Program-made: the position numbers and the translations under genes
DNA from: Locusta migratoria
Lineage: Eukaryota > Arthropoda > Insecta > Orthoptera > Acrididae
Assembly (NCBI GenBank): GCA_026315105.1
Contig: CM048744.1
Location: 310,689,270 to 310,753,269, forward strand
DNA length: 64,000 nt
Direction: 5' to 3'
In this document: piece by piece, positions 19,173 through 29,697 of the stretch
Numbering within the stretch: the first letter of the stretch is position 1
Layout of the letters: each line of letters begins with the position of its first letter
Notes under the pieces: model-generated
The model's input: only the letters and a program-made list of their open reading frames with translations
The model's database searches: none
What the model was told of the DNA's origin: nothing

Positions 19173-20360
19173 TGCCAATTATAAAAACTTCAGCAACAGC
19201 ACGGTGCAGATTTGCTACCACTGTGTATTCCATGGTACTAAGTGATTGTAATGACAAAAATAGCTTAATATAAAGGTAGAAATATTACATTTGCTAATAT
19301 CTAAATTAGTATATCAATTACCTTCAGTGTATAAAAATAACAAATGTAACTTTATACCAAAAGTGGACAATAATTGTGTATAATAAAACCAGCAATACTA
19401 TCATTTCCTCTTTCGTTACTTCCCTGTAGGTCCTGTCTCTTGAATAATTAGTGTCAGCTTTTTTGTGTTATGTGGAATTTAGTACACATAATTGCCTCAT
19501 CAATCATATTATCAACTATCACGAATGAGAGAGCTTGCATCTCTGACCTTATGCTCTTGCATTCCCTTTTGAACCAGGAAAGATGTCATGATATTCTTTT
19601 TCAGTGTTTTGGAATGCTGCTTGTATGGTGTTTTACTCCACAGAGTGGTACCGTCTTCATTATCAGATACATTGCATCTGAAATCTTGTTCGGGATTGGA
19701 AATATGATTTACATTTGAATAATAGTATCCTGTTCACGATCTGTTTAGGAATCTAGACAAAAATTACGAAGATTTTCATTACTTGTCAAAAGACGTCTAC
19801 TTCTTTATCTGTTAGAGACCTGAAGATTAAATTATGTAGTAGAATCACACTCATTTTCACATTGTGTAAGGCTTAAAAAGGGTTACAAATGAGATTGACG
19901 GAAACTGCAGCATGGCTAATCAGGAGATACTAGAGGACAATTTATCGAGAGTTAAACTTCTATTTACGAAATAAATGTAAATTGTCGAGTATTCTAATAT
20001 GTAGGGTAAAATTTATACAAAAATATTTACTAGAAATTGACACAAATCCATTTGCAAAGAAAGCGAGATGTAACATGAAACAGTTCAAATCCACTTACAT
20101 GACAGGGGGCAGTGCAGTGCAAATCTATAACTAGTGATGCACTCCCTAACGAAACATTTTTTATGGATACAGCCATGCACTAGAAACCAGAACCTTCACT
20201 GACATCATTGTTAAGGCTTAACTGAGGAAACGCTAACGCATAAATATGACATCTCCATTATTGCGACAACAGTGAGCATTTAAAAAAATGTGGTAGCACA
20301 TTTGCACCAGTGCTGCCGCTTGAGGGATAAGATATCTTTTAGCTCTTGCAGTAAGGTAAG
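19173..20360. other. Unidentified 1.2-kb insert within copia RT
   Basis: AT-rich and without recognisable coding sequence. GGTGCAGATTTGCTACCAC at 19203-19221 and the reverse complement of GTGGTAGCACATTTGCACC (20290-20308) match at 16 of 19 positions, so this may be a transposon with inverted ends starting CAGCAC. No 8-bp target duplication was found, so the class is undetermined. Confidence 0.4.
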
Positions 20361-20850
20361 ACCTGTTAATACATCAAATCGTGTGAAGACTGCCTATCTC
20401 AATGGAAAACTAGAAGAGGAAATATACGTGATACCAACCTGATGAATCTGAAAGACCTCATCAAAGAGAAAAGAAAATTTGGCATTTAAAGAAAGGTATA
20501 CATGGATTAAAGCAAAGTGAGCACTACTGGAATAAATGTTTGCATAAACCTTTGGCAAAACATGGTATGAAACAGTCAGACGCTGATCCAAGTACATACT
20601 ATAATAAAAGAAGTAAGGAAGATATCATAATCATGGCCATATAAGTAGATGATTTTTTTATTCTGACCAAAAGTGAAAGTCAAATGGACATTTTTAACAA
20701 ATAATTACAATTACAATTTAATATGCATAACTTAGGGGACGTTAATCAGTACCTAGGCATGAAGATTCAAAGAAGTACCAACAGAGAAGAATTATGGATT
20801 GATCAATCTCTGTATATAAGAATTGTTTTAAACAGCTCAATATCACACTT
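20361..20850 (+). pseudogene. Copia-1 RT, central part
   Basis: Resumes with VKTAYLNGKLEEEIYVIPT, then in shifting frames segments corresponding to the palm and the YVDDFFIL-like region (near 20640-20665, VDDFFILTKSES) and NLGDVNQYLGMKIQRS. The RNase H, 3' end and LTR are absent, because a MITE-like repeat begins at about 20855. Confidence 0.7.
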
Positions 20851-20854
20851 CAGG

Positions 20855-21187
20855 TCGTGATTCCTCCACAGCAGGGCAACTGCTGTGATTTTGTGGAGGC
20901 ACCACTCGTCACTCACACAGCAGATGTTTCATAGCCGCAGTGACCTTGAGCACCTTGTTTCCACCTGGCGACCAGACATATGGCGCACCGAACAGCCCTA
21001 TTAGCCGCCGTATAAGCGGTTTGCAGGTGCAGCCGCTTGTATTTTTACGTCGCAAGGTAAGCGCGGAGGGACCGCTGCAGCAGCCACGCCTATAAACAGG
21101 GCCCACATTGTCTTATGAGAAATAGCACACTGCCAATCCGCAGCAATTGCTCTGCCACGGAGCAACCACAGGCTAGAAACATGGCCT
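20855..21187 (+). mobile_element. GC-rich MITE-like repeat, copy 1
   Basis: About 330 bp, homologous along its length and in inverted orientation to 24358-24702. Shared blocks include CTGTGATTTTGTGGAGGCAC, GTGACCTTGAGCACC, CCAAACAGCCCTATTAG-type sequence and CCTATAAACAGG. Its right end carries GAGCAACCACAGGCTAGAAAC, similar to the inverted ends of copy 2. No ORF of note. Confidence 0.68.
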
Positions 21188-21599
21188 CAGATGTCTCATA
21201 TCTATAATGCTTTTTATCACCTATGACAATGACGATATATGACTGAATGTTATATTTTTATTGATATTCCAGAATACTACTTTATACCATCGCCACAAAA
21301 TTTTTACATTGCCAGTAGGCCTATAGTATCTCTTCGCTGCTTCTACTTCTCCATGGTGGTATACAATTTCTGTGATATGTTGTATCTTAAGGACAGTTGA
21401 CATGGTCATGTTTACGTGCGCCAATGGACTTCAACTTGTGCAAGTGACCGTTCACACGAGCGCGGAAATTTTGAGTCCAAGCAAGTCCAGTGCAGCCTTT
21501 TAATATGGCACCAACAGATGTGCTTCGTGCAGCCTCACAGTAGTGGCTTTACTCGCCATGCAGAAAAACACATAATATTTAAGCAGAAAGAAGACCCAG
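21188..21599. other. Non-coding, nothing recognised
   Basis: AT-rich left part and a right part around 21410-21470 (GTGCGCC...TTCACACGAGC) that weakly echoes 25108-25145. It could be the end of the Harbinger element but no terminal repeat was identified. Confidence 0.3.
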
Positions 21600-21945
21600 A
21601 TGTTGCATACGGAAGCGGATTATGAGGAGGAATGAGTTGGGGGTGTCAGCAGTGTTGATCACAGAACTGGGAAACGAGGATGAAGCGTCCTTTGAAAATC
21701 ATTTTAGGATGAATGTAATCAATTCTGAACATTTATTAAGACTAATATGGCCTTCTGTTCAAAGAAAGAACTCTTTAATGTGGGATGCTATTCCTGCCCA
21801 TTTAGAGTTACAAGTCGCTCTGAGATACATTGCTTCCGGCTATTCATTTGCCTCACTGTGATATATGAATCGCCTTCCCAACTCCACCATATACATGTTA
21901 ATGCCTGAAGTGCTGGATGCAATATACAAGGTATTAGGAGTGCAT
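21600..21945 (+). pseudogene. PIF/Harbinger transposase N-terminal fragment
   Basis: RRNELGVSAVLITELGNEDE, then FENHFRMNVINSEHLLRLI, DAIPAHLELQVALRYIASGY and, past a TGA at 21859-21861, LPNSTIYMLMPEVLDAIYKV. This is the helix-rich N-terminal module of HARBI1-like transposases (fxxxfRm...LA..LRyLasG.sy..l...f.is.sti). The DDE catalytic domain is missing. An assignment by pattern, not by search. Confidence 0.6.
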
Positions 21946-22095
21946 CTGAAACTAATTTGTTGTCCATTTTTAATCAGTATTTTGAAGACTGCTATGTTAC
22001 ACTTATATATAGACAGATGCAGATGCTTGGGCGTATTTAGGAGGGGGTGGGAGGCACAGGGACAAGTGCACACACCCCCAAATGGTCTGACAAAA

Positions 22096-22115
22096 ATGAG
22101 AGAGAGAGAAAAAGC

Positions 22116-22157
<42 letters not shown>

Positions 22158-22190
22158 GGAGAGAGAGAGAGAGCGAGGGAGAGAATCTCA
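22096..22190. repeat. (GA)n microsatellite
   Basis: Imperfect GA dinucleotide run. The apparent ORFs across it are low-complexity artefacts. Confidence 0.9.
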
Positions 22191-23099
22191 GCATAAGAAT
22201 AATTAACTTTTACTTACAGACAGCAAGTAACTCTGAGTTTAAAAAAGCAAAATCCATGTAATTAACATAAATGTTTCTTGGTCCTTTTTTGTCACTATTT
22301 TACGATAAAACTAAATAAAATTCGTTTATTGTTTTGTGATTGTTTGAGAGATAAATGTGATTTTTTGTACATTTTATTCATATGTAAATAAAGTTATAGG
22401 ATTTAACTATGTGAAAAAAATCGTCAATTCCTAGGGCTGCATTCAGGCTGGCGCATTCAGGTGTTTATAACTCTCGATTATTTTCCTACACACTAACAAA
22501 TAATACTGCCACACATTATAAACAGTTTTATATGAATCTACATATTTTGATAATCCGGTTATTATTTTTCGATCTTATTCTACAATTGTTTGAGTTTTCA
22601 AGAGGTCAGTCTGATTCATTGTTACAGTCCAATTATTCGAAAATTGTAAACATGCAGAGAAACCAATGCCAATTTTCATCGCTTCCTCTGTACAGGGATT
22701 TACATATACCCATCTGGTCAAGCTGAGAAACAGTTACAAATCGATTTAAATTCAGCTGTGGTCAAGTGTTCCTTTATGACGATGAAGGATGAAACAAATG
22801 TGCTCACAGTTGAACACACAGTATTCAGACTCTGAATTCTCTGGTCTTTTTTTTTTATATTGTGGTAATTTTTGATACTTTTCATATTTAATGTGGTTTA
22901 TCATTGTAATATCTTTGTAATCATAATGTACAGAACCTAATACTGCATTAATGATACCAATAGTTAGATGGAAGTATATTAAACAGTTTTTTCTAAGAAG
23001 CGACTATGGCTTTGGAGCATATTTTGGGTGTTTTCTATATCAGTTATAAGACGGTAATGAAATTACATCTTACATATAATTAGAGAGTGAGTGTGTGTG
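22191..23099. other. Non-coding AT-rich DNA, nothing recognised
   Basis: Longest ORFs are short and featureless. I see no repeat structure or RNA gene. Confidence 0.35.
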
Positions 23100-23480
23100 T
23101 ATTTTAAAATTCGTCTCACAACGCCTTTAAGGACTTGTTCATCCTCCTCGCTTTGTGCCCCCACCCCCTCAGAAAAAATTCTGTATCCACCATTGGGCAG
23201 ATGTACGTTCTACAGACCAGAGCTGGGCAGCGAGCCACACTTACCCGCCCGAGCTTGCCAGAATCAGGCCGATGGACTCTGTTGCCTGCACCGCAGGTAG
23301 TCAAGCCCCACTGTACCACATACACAGTGGCCAAGTCATGATGCGCCGTCGAATCCCAATACTCGCCGGGCGAGCAGGTACCAACCGGGCTCGGTGCAAC
23401 AGTGCTACATATGGCACTGTGAGTGGTGTAATGCAGGACTGCGCAGATAGTTCTGTGCAAGACGTTGTATTAATCATAGC
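23100..23480. other. GC-rich island of unknown nature
   Basis: Noticeably more G+C than both flanks (for example GCCGGGCGAGCAGG near 23365). Several overlapping ORFs on both strands exist only because stops are rare in GC-rich DNA; none shows a known domain. It may be an old repeat fragment. Confidence 0.3.
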
Positions 23481-24357
23481 GTAGGCATTGTGCACATTTT
23501 TTTTATCTCGCAATTGATAGTACACTGACAATTCGTTCAGTGAGGAAATATTATAAGTGTTTTCAAGATACATGCAAGACTGTTAAGCGATAAAAAACTC
23601 ATCACTGCGACCTTGAAACTCACCTCTCAAATAGTGGTGACTATCTTGGTGTTTCAGCTCCCCCCCAGCTAAAGGGAAAAGGGGAAAAAATAAAATAAAA
23701 CAACAACAATGGTTCCTTGCATGTATGGATTGTAATGGACAGTAACTAGTTTACTTCCCTCGAAGTGGTTGACTGTAAGCTGAATCTTCCAACATTCTAC
23801 AAGTTAATCGTTTGTAATGACCTCAAATGTAACTGAACGTAAGAACCTAATCCTTTTTTTTTTTCTTTTTTTTCTTTCAGCAAGGATACACCAAGCAATT
23901 TAGTGAAATGTCCACAGAAATGCTGTTCGAACGTGTGCTGAATACATATACTTGCTATCGCGGCACTGATGCTGGTCATTAACTCACAATTTCTCGTGAA
24001 ACGAGCCAGCTATTTCACTTGCGGTAATGTATGGTCTAAAATGCATAGGTCAGTAAGCTTCCCACTATCTAACTTTTTCAATACACGATTTTTAAATGGA
24101 AAGTTGAATGTTTTGTTAGAAACCTAAGATGCTGTACTATCACATGTCCAAAACTCAGATTTTTAACCCCAATGTTTCTTCAGAATCGAGTGAGAAGCAT
24201 TATGAAACTAAAAACTCACAAAGAATGAAAAGTAGATATTTTATTTTTTCACATGCAAAGTAAAGCTTGTAAGGAAAAACTAAGTATATAAACTGATGTG
24301 GGGTGGTCATATCTACCGTGAACAGCGTGAAAATCTGAATAGTGGATTTCCTGCTAA
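23481..24357. other. Non-coding, nothing recognised
   Basis: AT-rich. A long pyrimidine tract ending TTTCTTTCAG (about 23852-23880) looks like a splice acceptor, but no recognisable exon follows. Confidence 0.3.
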
Positions 24358-24702
24358 TGCTGTGTTCACAGCCCACAATTGCTCCATGGTGGTGCAATCG
24401 CGGCAGTTTGGCAGTGCGCTCTTTCTCATAAGGCAGTGTGGGACCTGTTTATAGGTGCGGTTGCAGCAGCTGCTCCTCCGCTCTTACGCTGCGGCGTCAA
24501 AATACCAGCCGCTGAACTTCCAACCACTTACACAGCAGCTAATAGGGCTGTTTGGTGCGCCAAAGGTCTGGCCGCCAGGTGGGAACAGGGTGCTCAAGGT
24601 CACTGAGGCTGAAACACCTGCTATGTGAGTGACGAGCGGTGCCTCCACAAAATCACAGTGGTTGCTCCATCGTGGAGCAATCACGGGCTAGAAACACGGC
24701 AT
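24358..24702 (-). mobile_element. GC-rich MITE-like repeat, copy 2, with about 43-bp imperfect inverted ends
   Basis: The left end (CACAGCCCACAATTGCTCCA) and the complement of the right end (TCTAGCCCGTGATTGCTCCA) pair over about 43 bp, each followed by a small GCTCC...GGAGC hairpin. Inverted relative to copy 1 at 20855-21187. No coding capacity. Target duplication unclear. Confidence 0.72.
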
Positions 24703-25270
24703 AAGAGTTTAGCAGCTGGCAGACGCATGCCACAGCTAGCAGCAGAGCAACATGACCAGCCGGGCAGGCTGGGGCTCGACGGGTAGACAGGCACCCGCAC
24801 TGCCTGGCGCTGTCCGATGCGGCTTTTGCTGGCAGGCCGGGCAGCACGTGGCCAGGTTCACTCGACAGGCAAGGCAGGCAGTACAGGCCCGCTGCATGCC
24901 TCTGCTACAGACATGGATACTCTTCATATAGTGCCAGAAACTAAACTGTAAACAATTATACTCGAGTTACAACACGCGAATGTTCAAACATACACTATAA
25001 ACAAGCTATTCAACAGCAACAGCCATCTTGCGGAAATGACGAATGAGTAGTGGGGGAAGCCAACTTTCTCAAGTAAGTAAACCCGACCTCAATTTTCGTT
25101 TCTACGTGCGCCAGTTTAGATTTTGGGGGTTCACACGAGCATCTTCATGTGCGCATGTCACCTTATGCCAACAATTCATGTCAACTCCACATTAGATAAA
25201 CGTTTTGTTTCTTGAATATTAAACAGAGAGTTCTTAACAAGAGTTCTTAACGTTTTATTGATTCATTCTG
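24703..25270. other. GC-rich then AT-rich non-coding DNA
   Basis: 24720-24910 is GC-rich (GGCAGGCCGGGCAGCACGTG) with no coherent frame; the rest is AT-rich. Part of it may be the 5' LTR of Gypsy-1 interrupted by the mariner, since a Gypsy-type primer site follows the mariner at 27121, but no LTR start could be defined. Confidence 0.3.
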
Positions 25271-25550
25271 TATACTGAGTGATCAAAAAGTCAGTAAAAA
25301 TTTGTAAACTTAGACAGAGAGGTAAAAATTGACACACATGCTTGAAATAACATGGGTTTTTATTAGAACCAAAAAGAAAAAAAAAAAGTTCAAAAAAAGT
25401 CCGACAGATTTCGCTGGACAGCAAAACATCAATGACTGCACATGAAAAACGTGTATAAAAGTAGCTGTAATGAGAGAGAGAATCAGATGCATCAGCAAGG
25501 AAGCAAGCTTAGTGTTTAACGTCAGATGCACCAGCAGTCACAGATTGTTG

Positions 25551-26830
25551 GCATCACCTGAAAAGGCGCTTTTACTGAAGCTGTATTATCAGATTGGGTA
25601 ATGTGCTTGTTCATCGTTACGATCCTATCCCCATAAGAAGGGGATTCGAAAAGGGGAAAGGTCTGTTGACAAATGCAGCTGTGGCGAGAATGATTTCGAA
25701 GTTCGAAGCCATGGGTTGTTTAGACGATACACCCCGTAGTGGTCGACCAAGCACAAGGCGCAATGTTGCTGAGATAGTTCAGGAAGAAATGGAGACTATA
25801 GTGGGTTCATCTATGCACGTGGAAGACAGCGCTCATGCAGTCGCACGTCGCACCAGCATTCCATACACTACTGTTTGGTTGGCACTTCGGCGCACCCTCC
25901 AATGCTATCCTTACAAAATCCATCGGCATCATGAACTATAACCTGGCGATTTAGTGAAGCGGAGGGCATTTACGGTGTGGGTGTTTCAAAAGATGGTGTA
26001 GAGCGTGTTGTGGACCGAAAAAGCTCATTTCACGTTCCGAGGGGCTGTCAACGCCCACAACTGCCGAATTGGGGCTACCGACAATTCTAGAGCCACAGTG
26101 GAGTAGCCGAGTGATCTAAGGTGCCTCGCTGTGGAGTTCGCAGTTGCTCGCCGTCTGAGGTTCGAGTCCTCCCTGGGGCACTGGTGTGTGTGTTTGTCGT
26201 CGTTAGGATAGTTTTCCTTAGTTTAAAAAGTATGTCACCTATGGACTGATGACCATGCAGTTTGGTCCGATAGATTTACAAACTTTTGAACATTTTGAAA
26301 ATCCTAGAACTGTCGTGGAAACTCCATTGCACGATGAGAGAGTCCTGGTATGGGTTCGATTTACAACATCTACCATTATCAGGCCTTTTTTCTTTGAGGA
26401 ACTGCATGCTTCTGGGTTTGTAACTGCTACCGTGATGGGTGAGAGGTACGCCAATTTGTTACAGAATCGCATTATCCCCAGCCTGGCTGATAAACACCTG
26501 CTGGAATGTACGATTTTTATGCAGGATGGCGTTCCACCGCATATTGCTAGACACGTGAAATATCTCTTGCACGCATCGTTTGGTGATGATCGTATACTCA
26601 GCTGCCACTTTCGTCATGGTTGGCCTTCCAGGTCCCCAGACCTCAGTCCGTGCGATTATTGTCTTTGGGTTACCTGAAGTCGCAAGTGTATCATGATCGA
26701 CCAACATCTCTAGGGATGCTGAAAGACAACATCAGATGCCAATGCCTCACCATAACTCCGGACATGCTTCACAGTGCTGTTCACAACATTATTCCTTGAC
26801 TACAGCTATTGTTGAGGAATGACGGTAAAC
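25551..26830 (+). pseudogene. Mariner-type transposase (DUF4817-like N-terminus plus DDE domain), broken
   Basis: LASPEKALLLKLYYQIG at the start resembles the helix-turn-helix N-terminus of this family (its ATG now reads TTG). Then come the DNA-binding linker DDTPRSGRPSTRRNVAEIV and RRTSIPYTTVWLALRRTLQC, leading to YPYKIHRHHEL and a stop at about 25938. The first catalytic motif reads LWTEKAHFTF where WSDEAHF is expected. A SINE then splits the protein. After it come FFFEELHASGFVTATVMGER, FMQDGVPPHIARHVK (second Asp) and RSPDLSPCDYCLW (third Asp). A frameshift ends the domain. Loss of the first Asp plus the stops make it inactive. Confidence 0.78.
26080..26308 (+). mobile_element. tRNA-derived SINE (family B) inserted in the mariner transposase
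   Basis: The head GGAGTAGCCGAGTGATCTAA resembles box A of a Ser/Leu-type tRNA and GAGGTTCGAGTCCTCCC is box B. The body ends GGACTGATGACC...ACAAACTTTTGAACATTTTG. AATTCTAGA (about 26081-26089) and AATCCTAGA (about 26300-26308) flank it as an imperfect target duplication. A 5'-truncated relative is at 53182-53308. Confidence 0.8.
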
Positions 26831-27120
26831 GTATTGAGCATTTCCAGCAAATAACATCATTTTTGCTTTGTCTTAATTTTTTGAGCTCATTATTGCTTTT
26901 CTGATCCGATAAAGCTCCATCTGCCGGACATTTTTTAATTCCTAATTTTTTTTTTGTTCTAATAAAACCCCATGTCATTTCAAGCATGTGAGACAATTTT
27001 TATCTGTCTATCTACGTTATTCTGTGGTTTATTAAGTTTTCAAATTTATACTGACTTTTTTGATCACCTGGTATATTAATAATTTACAATCAAAATGTGT
27101 GTACAGGCATGACAGCATAT

Positions 27121-27133
27121 TGGTGATGAGGAG
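27121..27133 (+). promoter_or_regulatory. Gypsy-1 primer-binding-site candidate
   Basis: TGGTGATGAGGAG matches 12 of 13 bases of the sequence in the same position in Gypsy-3 (minus strand 49524-49512, TGGCGATGAGGAG). It starts with TGG, as required for pairing with a tRNA CCA end. Which tRNA is used was not determined. Confidence 0.45.
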
Positions 27134-27416
27134 AAAGATGACTATGCAAACCTGTAATAAAAAGTTGCAAAAGTTGAGCAAACAAAGGACTGAGTTATGA
27201 TGTCATGTCTACTTCATTAGTAACACGTTCTGTATTGAAAATTCGTCTAATTACTATATAAAAACTTCAACTCTTAATGAAGAAACTCGTGAAATAACCA
27301 CAATATTAAATTAGAAGATACTGCCTGTTACGACTACAACAGTTGGCATTATAACATATTAGCACCATGCCGAACCTTAAATATTTTGACATTGCATCGA
27401 ACAATTTACAATCAAA

Positions 27417-28195
27417 ATGGATGAAAAACAATTCAGTCAGTTTATGCAATTCCAAAAATCAATGCTAGAACAAATACTGAGCTCACAAACTAAGCAAAAT
27501 GTAGGACAGTCAACATCAAATCTGCCTCAAAATGACGCAGTTAACTCAACTTACTACCCAATTTCAATAACTTTTGCTCAAAAAGGAAATCTTTCCGATA
27601 TTACAAACAGAGGTTCGAAAATTATTTAGATATACATAAAGAACATAAAAAGTAACAAACCACATTTTGCTACATTATTATTGAATTCAATTGACGCAAA
27701 ATATTTCAATGTTGTTGCAGCATTTGCAGTTCCCCTAGACCCAACAAACTTGAAGTAGCTAACCAGTTTATATGAAAAACATATCCCCAAAGAAAAATGT
27801 GTTAGTGGCCCAACATCAGCTTTTACCGAAATACCAGTCTGATACACAATCGATTGCACAATTTGCAGCTCCCATTAAGATCTGACATTGGGGACTGCGA
27901 ATATATCTCACCATGCAATTGTAAATCACCGATTGCTGATATTTTTCTTTGGGCACATTTCATATGAGGGATTAAGGACAACACAATTCGAAAACAAAGT
28001 CACAAATTTCAACGATGTAACTTCAAAAGCCATTGCTCTCGAAACTTCGAAAATCGATTCTAAAGAATTGGCATAAAATTCAACAGCACCAAATCCAAGC
28101 CCCCACAATCGCGTAAGCGGCCGACTGCAAACAGCAGACAAATTGAATAGTGCCTCGGCGGCCATTGTGGTGGCAAACTTCCGCGACAACTTTAA
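27417..28195 (+). pseudogene. Gypsy-1 gag, N-terminal and central part
   Basis: ATG at 27417 opens MDEKQFSQFMQFQKSMLEQI, a glutamine-rich coiled-coil-like start common in insect Gypsy gags. Stops follow near 27627, after which scattered capsid-like segments appear in different frames (NVVAAFAVPLDPTN, FGHISYEGLRTTQFENKV, AIALETSKIDSKELA). The zinc knuckle has been separated and lies at 29500-29610. Confidence 0.6.
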
Positions 28196-29400
28196 ATGTG
28201 CGTAATGCTCTTTTGATTAGAGAGAGTATTTGTACAAACATTAATTTCGGAAGAGTTTCACACTTTACGTCTTTTCTTTAGTGCTGTATTCTCCAATATT
28301 TAGATATTTCATAGCATCAAAAAATCAAACAGGGCTGCCTGAAACAGCTAATGTTTAAAATCGATTCTGAAAGTGAAATATGCCATCAGATACATAACTG
28401 AAAAGTAACTTCTTACGTTAAGATACAGCGACCAGCCACTACCAAATTCTTTTAAGAACACGAAACATGCCATAACGTTTTCTTAACTAAGGCGTCTAAC
28501 ATTAGCATTAGGGTATCTAGTAAGAAAATTAGCATTTTTAATGCTGTAAGCCAAATACCTTATAGCAGAGTGAACTGCTCAAAAGTCAGCAACTATCATC
28601 ACAAGGTTGAAATTCACAATGTGCATCCAGTGTGGCTATGTGCCGTTCATATATGGAACTATACGCAGTTCTGCAAACCCCTTTTAGTTGTTATACCTAT
28701 ATGTAAAGCAGATTACCTTTAAATTCTGTGTTACAAGTTGCTAATATTAATTTCATAAACAAAAATTTGAACTGCAGTGAGGCAACTAATTTTGTGACCC
28801 CAATAGTTACTTTACACAATCATAAACTGAAACTTTTTGATCTTACTGTCCGCCAGTACTGCCTAAAGTAGCTTCTTTTTAAGTACTACCAGTATTGTAA
28901 AAACCTGTTATTTATTTCATTCAATCCTATATTGTCATGACTAACAGTTTGTTAAGCAAGAGTAACTACCTCTGAACACAAGTAGTAGGGCTGCTTGTAT
29001 TCCTGAGAAATAACAATGGGAATAAAGTATTCGATTTTTTATTCCTTTCTTATATTGCTATATGTATTTAAACGCTGGACAGCTCTTCACCATGCTTCAT
29101 GTACAGTGCAATAGTCAAACAGTACATGCGTGACTATGAATTGTGTATGTATCTCACAGTAGCTATTTAATACACGATTTACCTGCTAACAACACTCATA
29201 TTTATCTGACTTTCACCACTACCATGGTGGCCGGGCGAAGATTCAAATTATACCACGACAGCAGCACCATCAGGGAGTCTAGTTATGTTTACAAGGTCTT
29301 TGACCAAATCACACAACCGATGTAAACAAAATCTGAAATTGCCATACGAAAGACCAAGAAAGATTCCAAAGTGAAAGTCAGTAGAATAATCGAAATAGTA
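28196..29400. other. Unidentified 1.2-kb insert between Gypsy-1 capsid and zinc knuckle
   Basis: AT-rich, no ORF above 60 codons with recognisable content and no inverted ends found. It interrupts gag, so it is probably an old non-autonomous insertion. Confidence 0.35.
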
Positions 29401-29640
29401 AAAACGACAATTACAAAAAAGTAATCAGAAGAATCGACAAAAACTCTCTAACAATCTTTATACAATAAAAGTGAAATACAGTGGTCTAAATATTTATGGA
29501 TTATGCTTCAGATGTGGGAAATATAATCACACATAAAACGACTGCAGGGTCAATCAATTCAAATTAATATGTATTGAATGTAAGAAAACAAGTCAGGTTG
29601 TGAAAGTTTGTATTCGAACACTAATTGAGCAATGAAATAA
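29401..29640 (+). pseudogene. Gypsy-1 gag zinc knuckles
   Basis: LCFRCGKYNHT*NDC (near 29507-29545) has C-X2-C-X4-H-X4-C spacing with one internal stop. A following CIECKKTSQVVKVC (near 29573) keeps the outer cysteines but has lost its histidine. These are nucleocapsid RNA-binding motifs. Confidence 0.6.
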
Positions 29641-29697
29641 ATCCAATAATCCCTGATTAATGAAATAAAAGATTGAAATAGCTTCAATGAATATGGT

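Larger units (their letters stand above)
9711..20850 (+). mobile_element. Copia-1: decayed Ty1/copia element split by at least five later insertions
   Basis: Recognisable parts in order are the 5' LTR (9711-9948), an initiator-Met-type primer site, gag (10097-10853), protease and integrase N-terminus (10854-11540), an acidic region plus RT N-terminus (18627-19172) and a later RT segment (20361-20850). Between them lie a CR1-like LINE, a piggyBac, a Tc1, a SINE and an unidentified 1.2-kb insert. The integrase core between 11540 and 18360 is missing and no 3' LTR was found. All coding parts carry frameshifts or stops. Confidence 0.8.
25273..27072 (+). mobile_element. Complete mariner-type element with TA duplication
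   Basis: The ends TACTGAGTGATCAAAAAGTC (left) and, inverted, TACCAGGTGATCAAAAAAGT (right) are terminal inverted repeats. A second inverted block (CATGCTTGAAATRACATGGG) lies further in on both sides. TA dinucleotides flank both ends (25271-25272, 27073-27074). Length is 1800 bp including a SINE of about 210 bp. The transposase inside is dead. Confidence 0.85.

Noticed and set aside
22003..22206. Charged/repetitive ORFs over the GA run
   Set aside because: Produced by the microsatellite.
23116..23484. Overlapping ORFs on both strands of the GC-rich island
   Set aside because: Stops are rare in GC-rich sequence; no domain in any frame.
23852..23880. Strong splice-acceptor-like pyrimidine tract
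   Set aside because: No recognisable exon or reading frame follows.
26095..26180. Ser/Leu-type tRNA gene
   Set aside because: The tRNA-like part is continuous with a SINE body and interrupts a transposase. A truncated relative lies at 53182.
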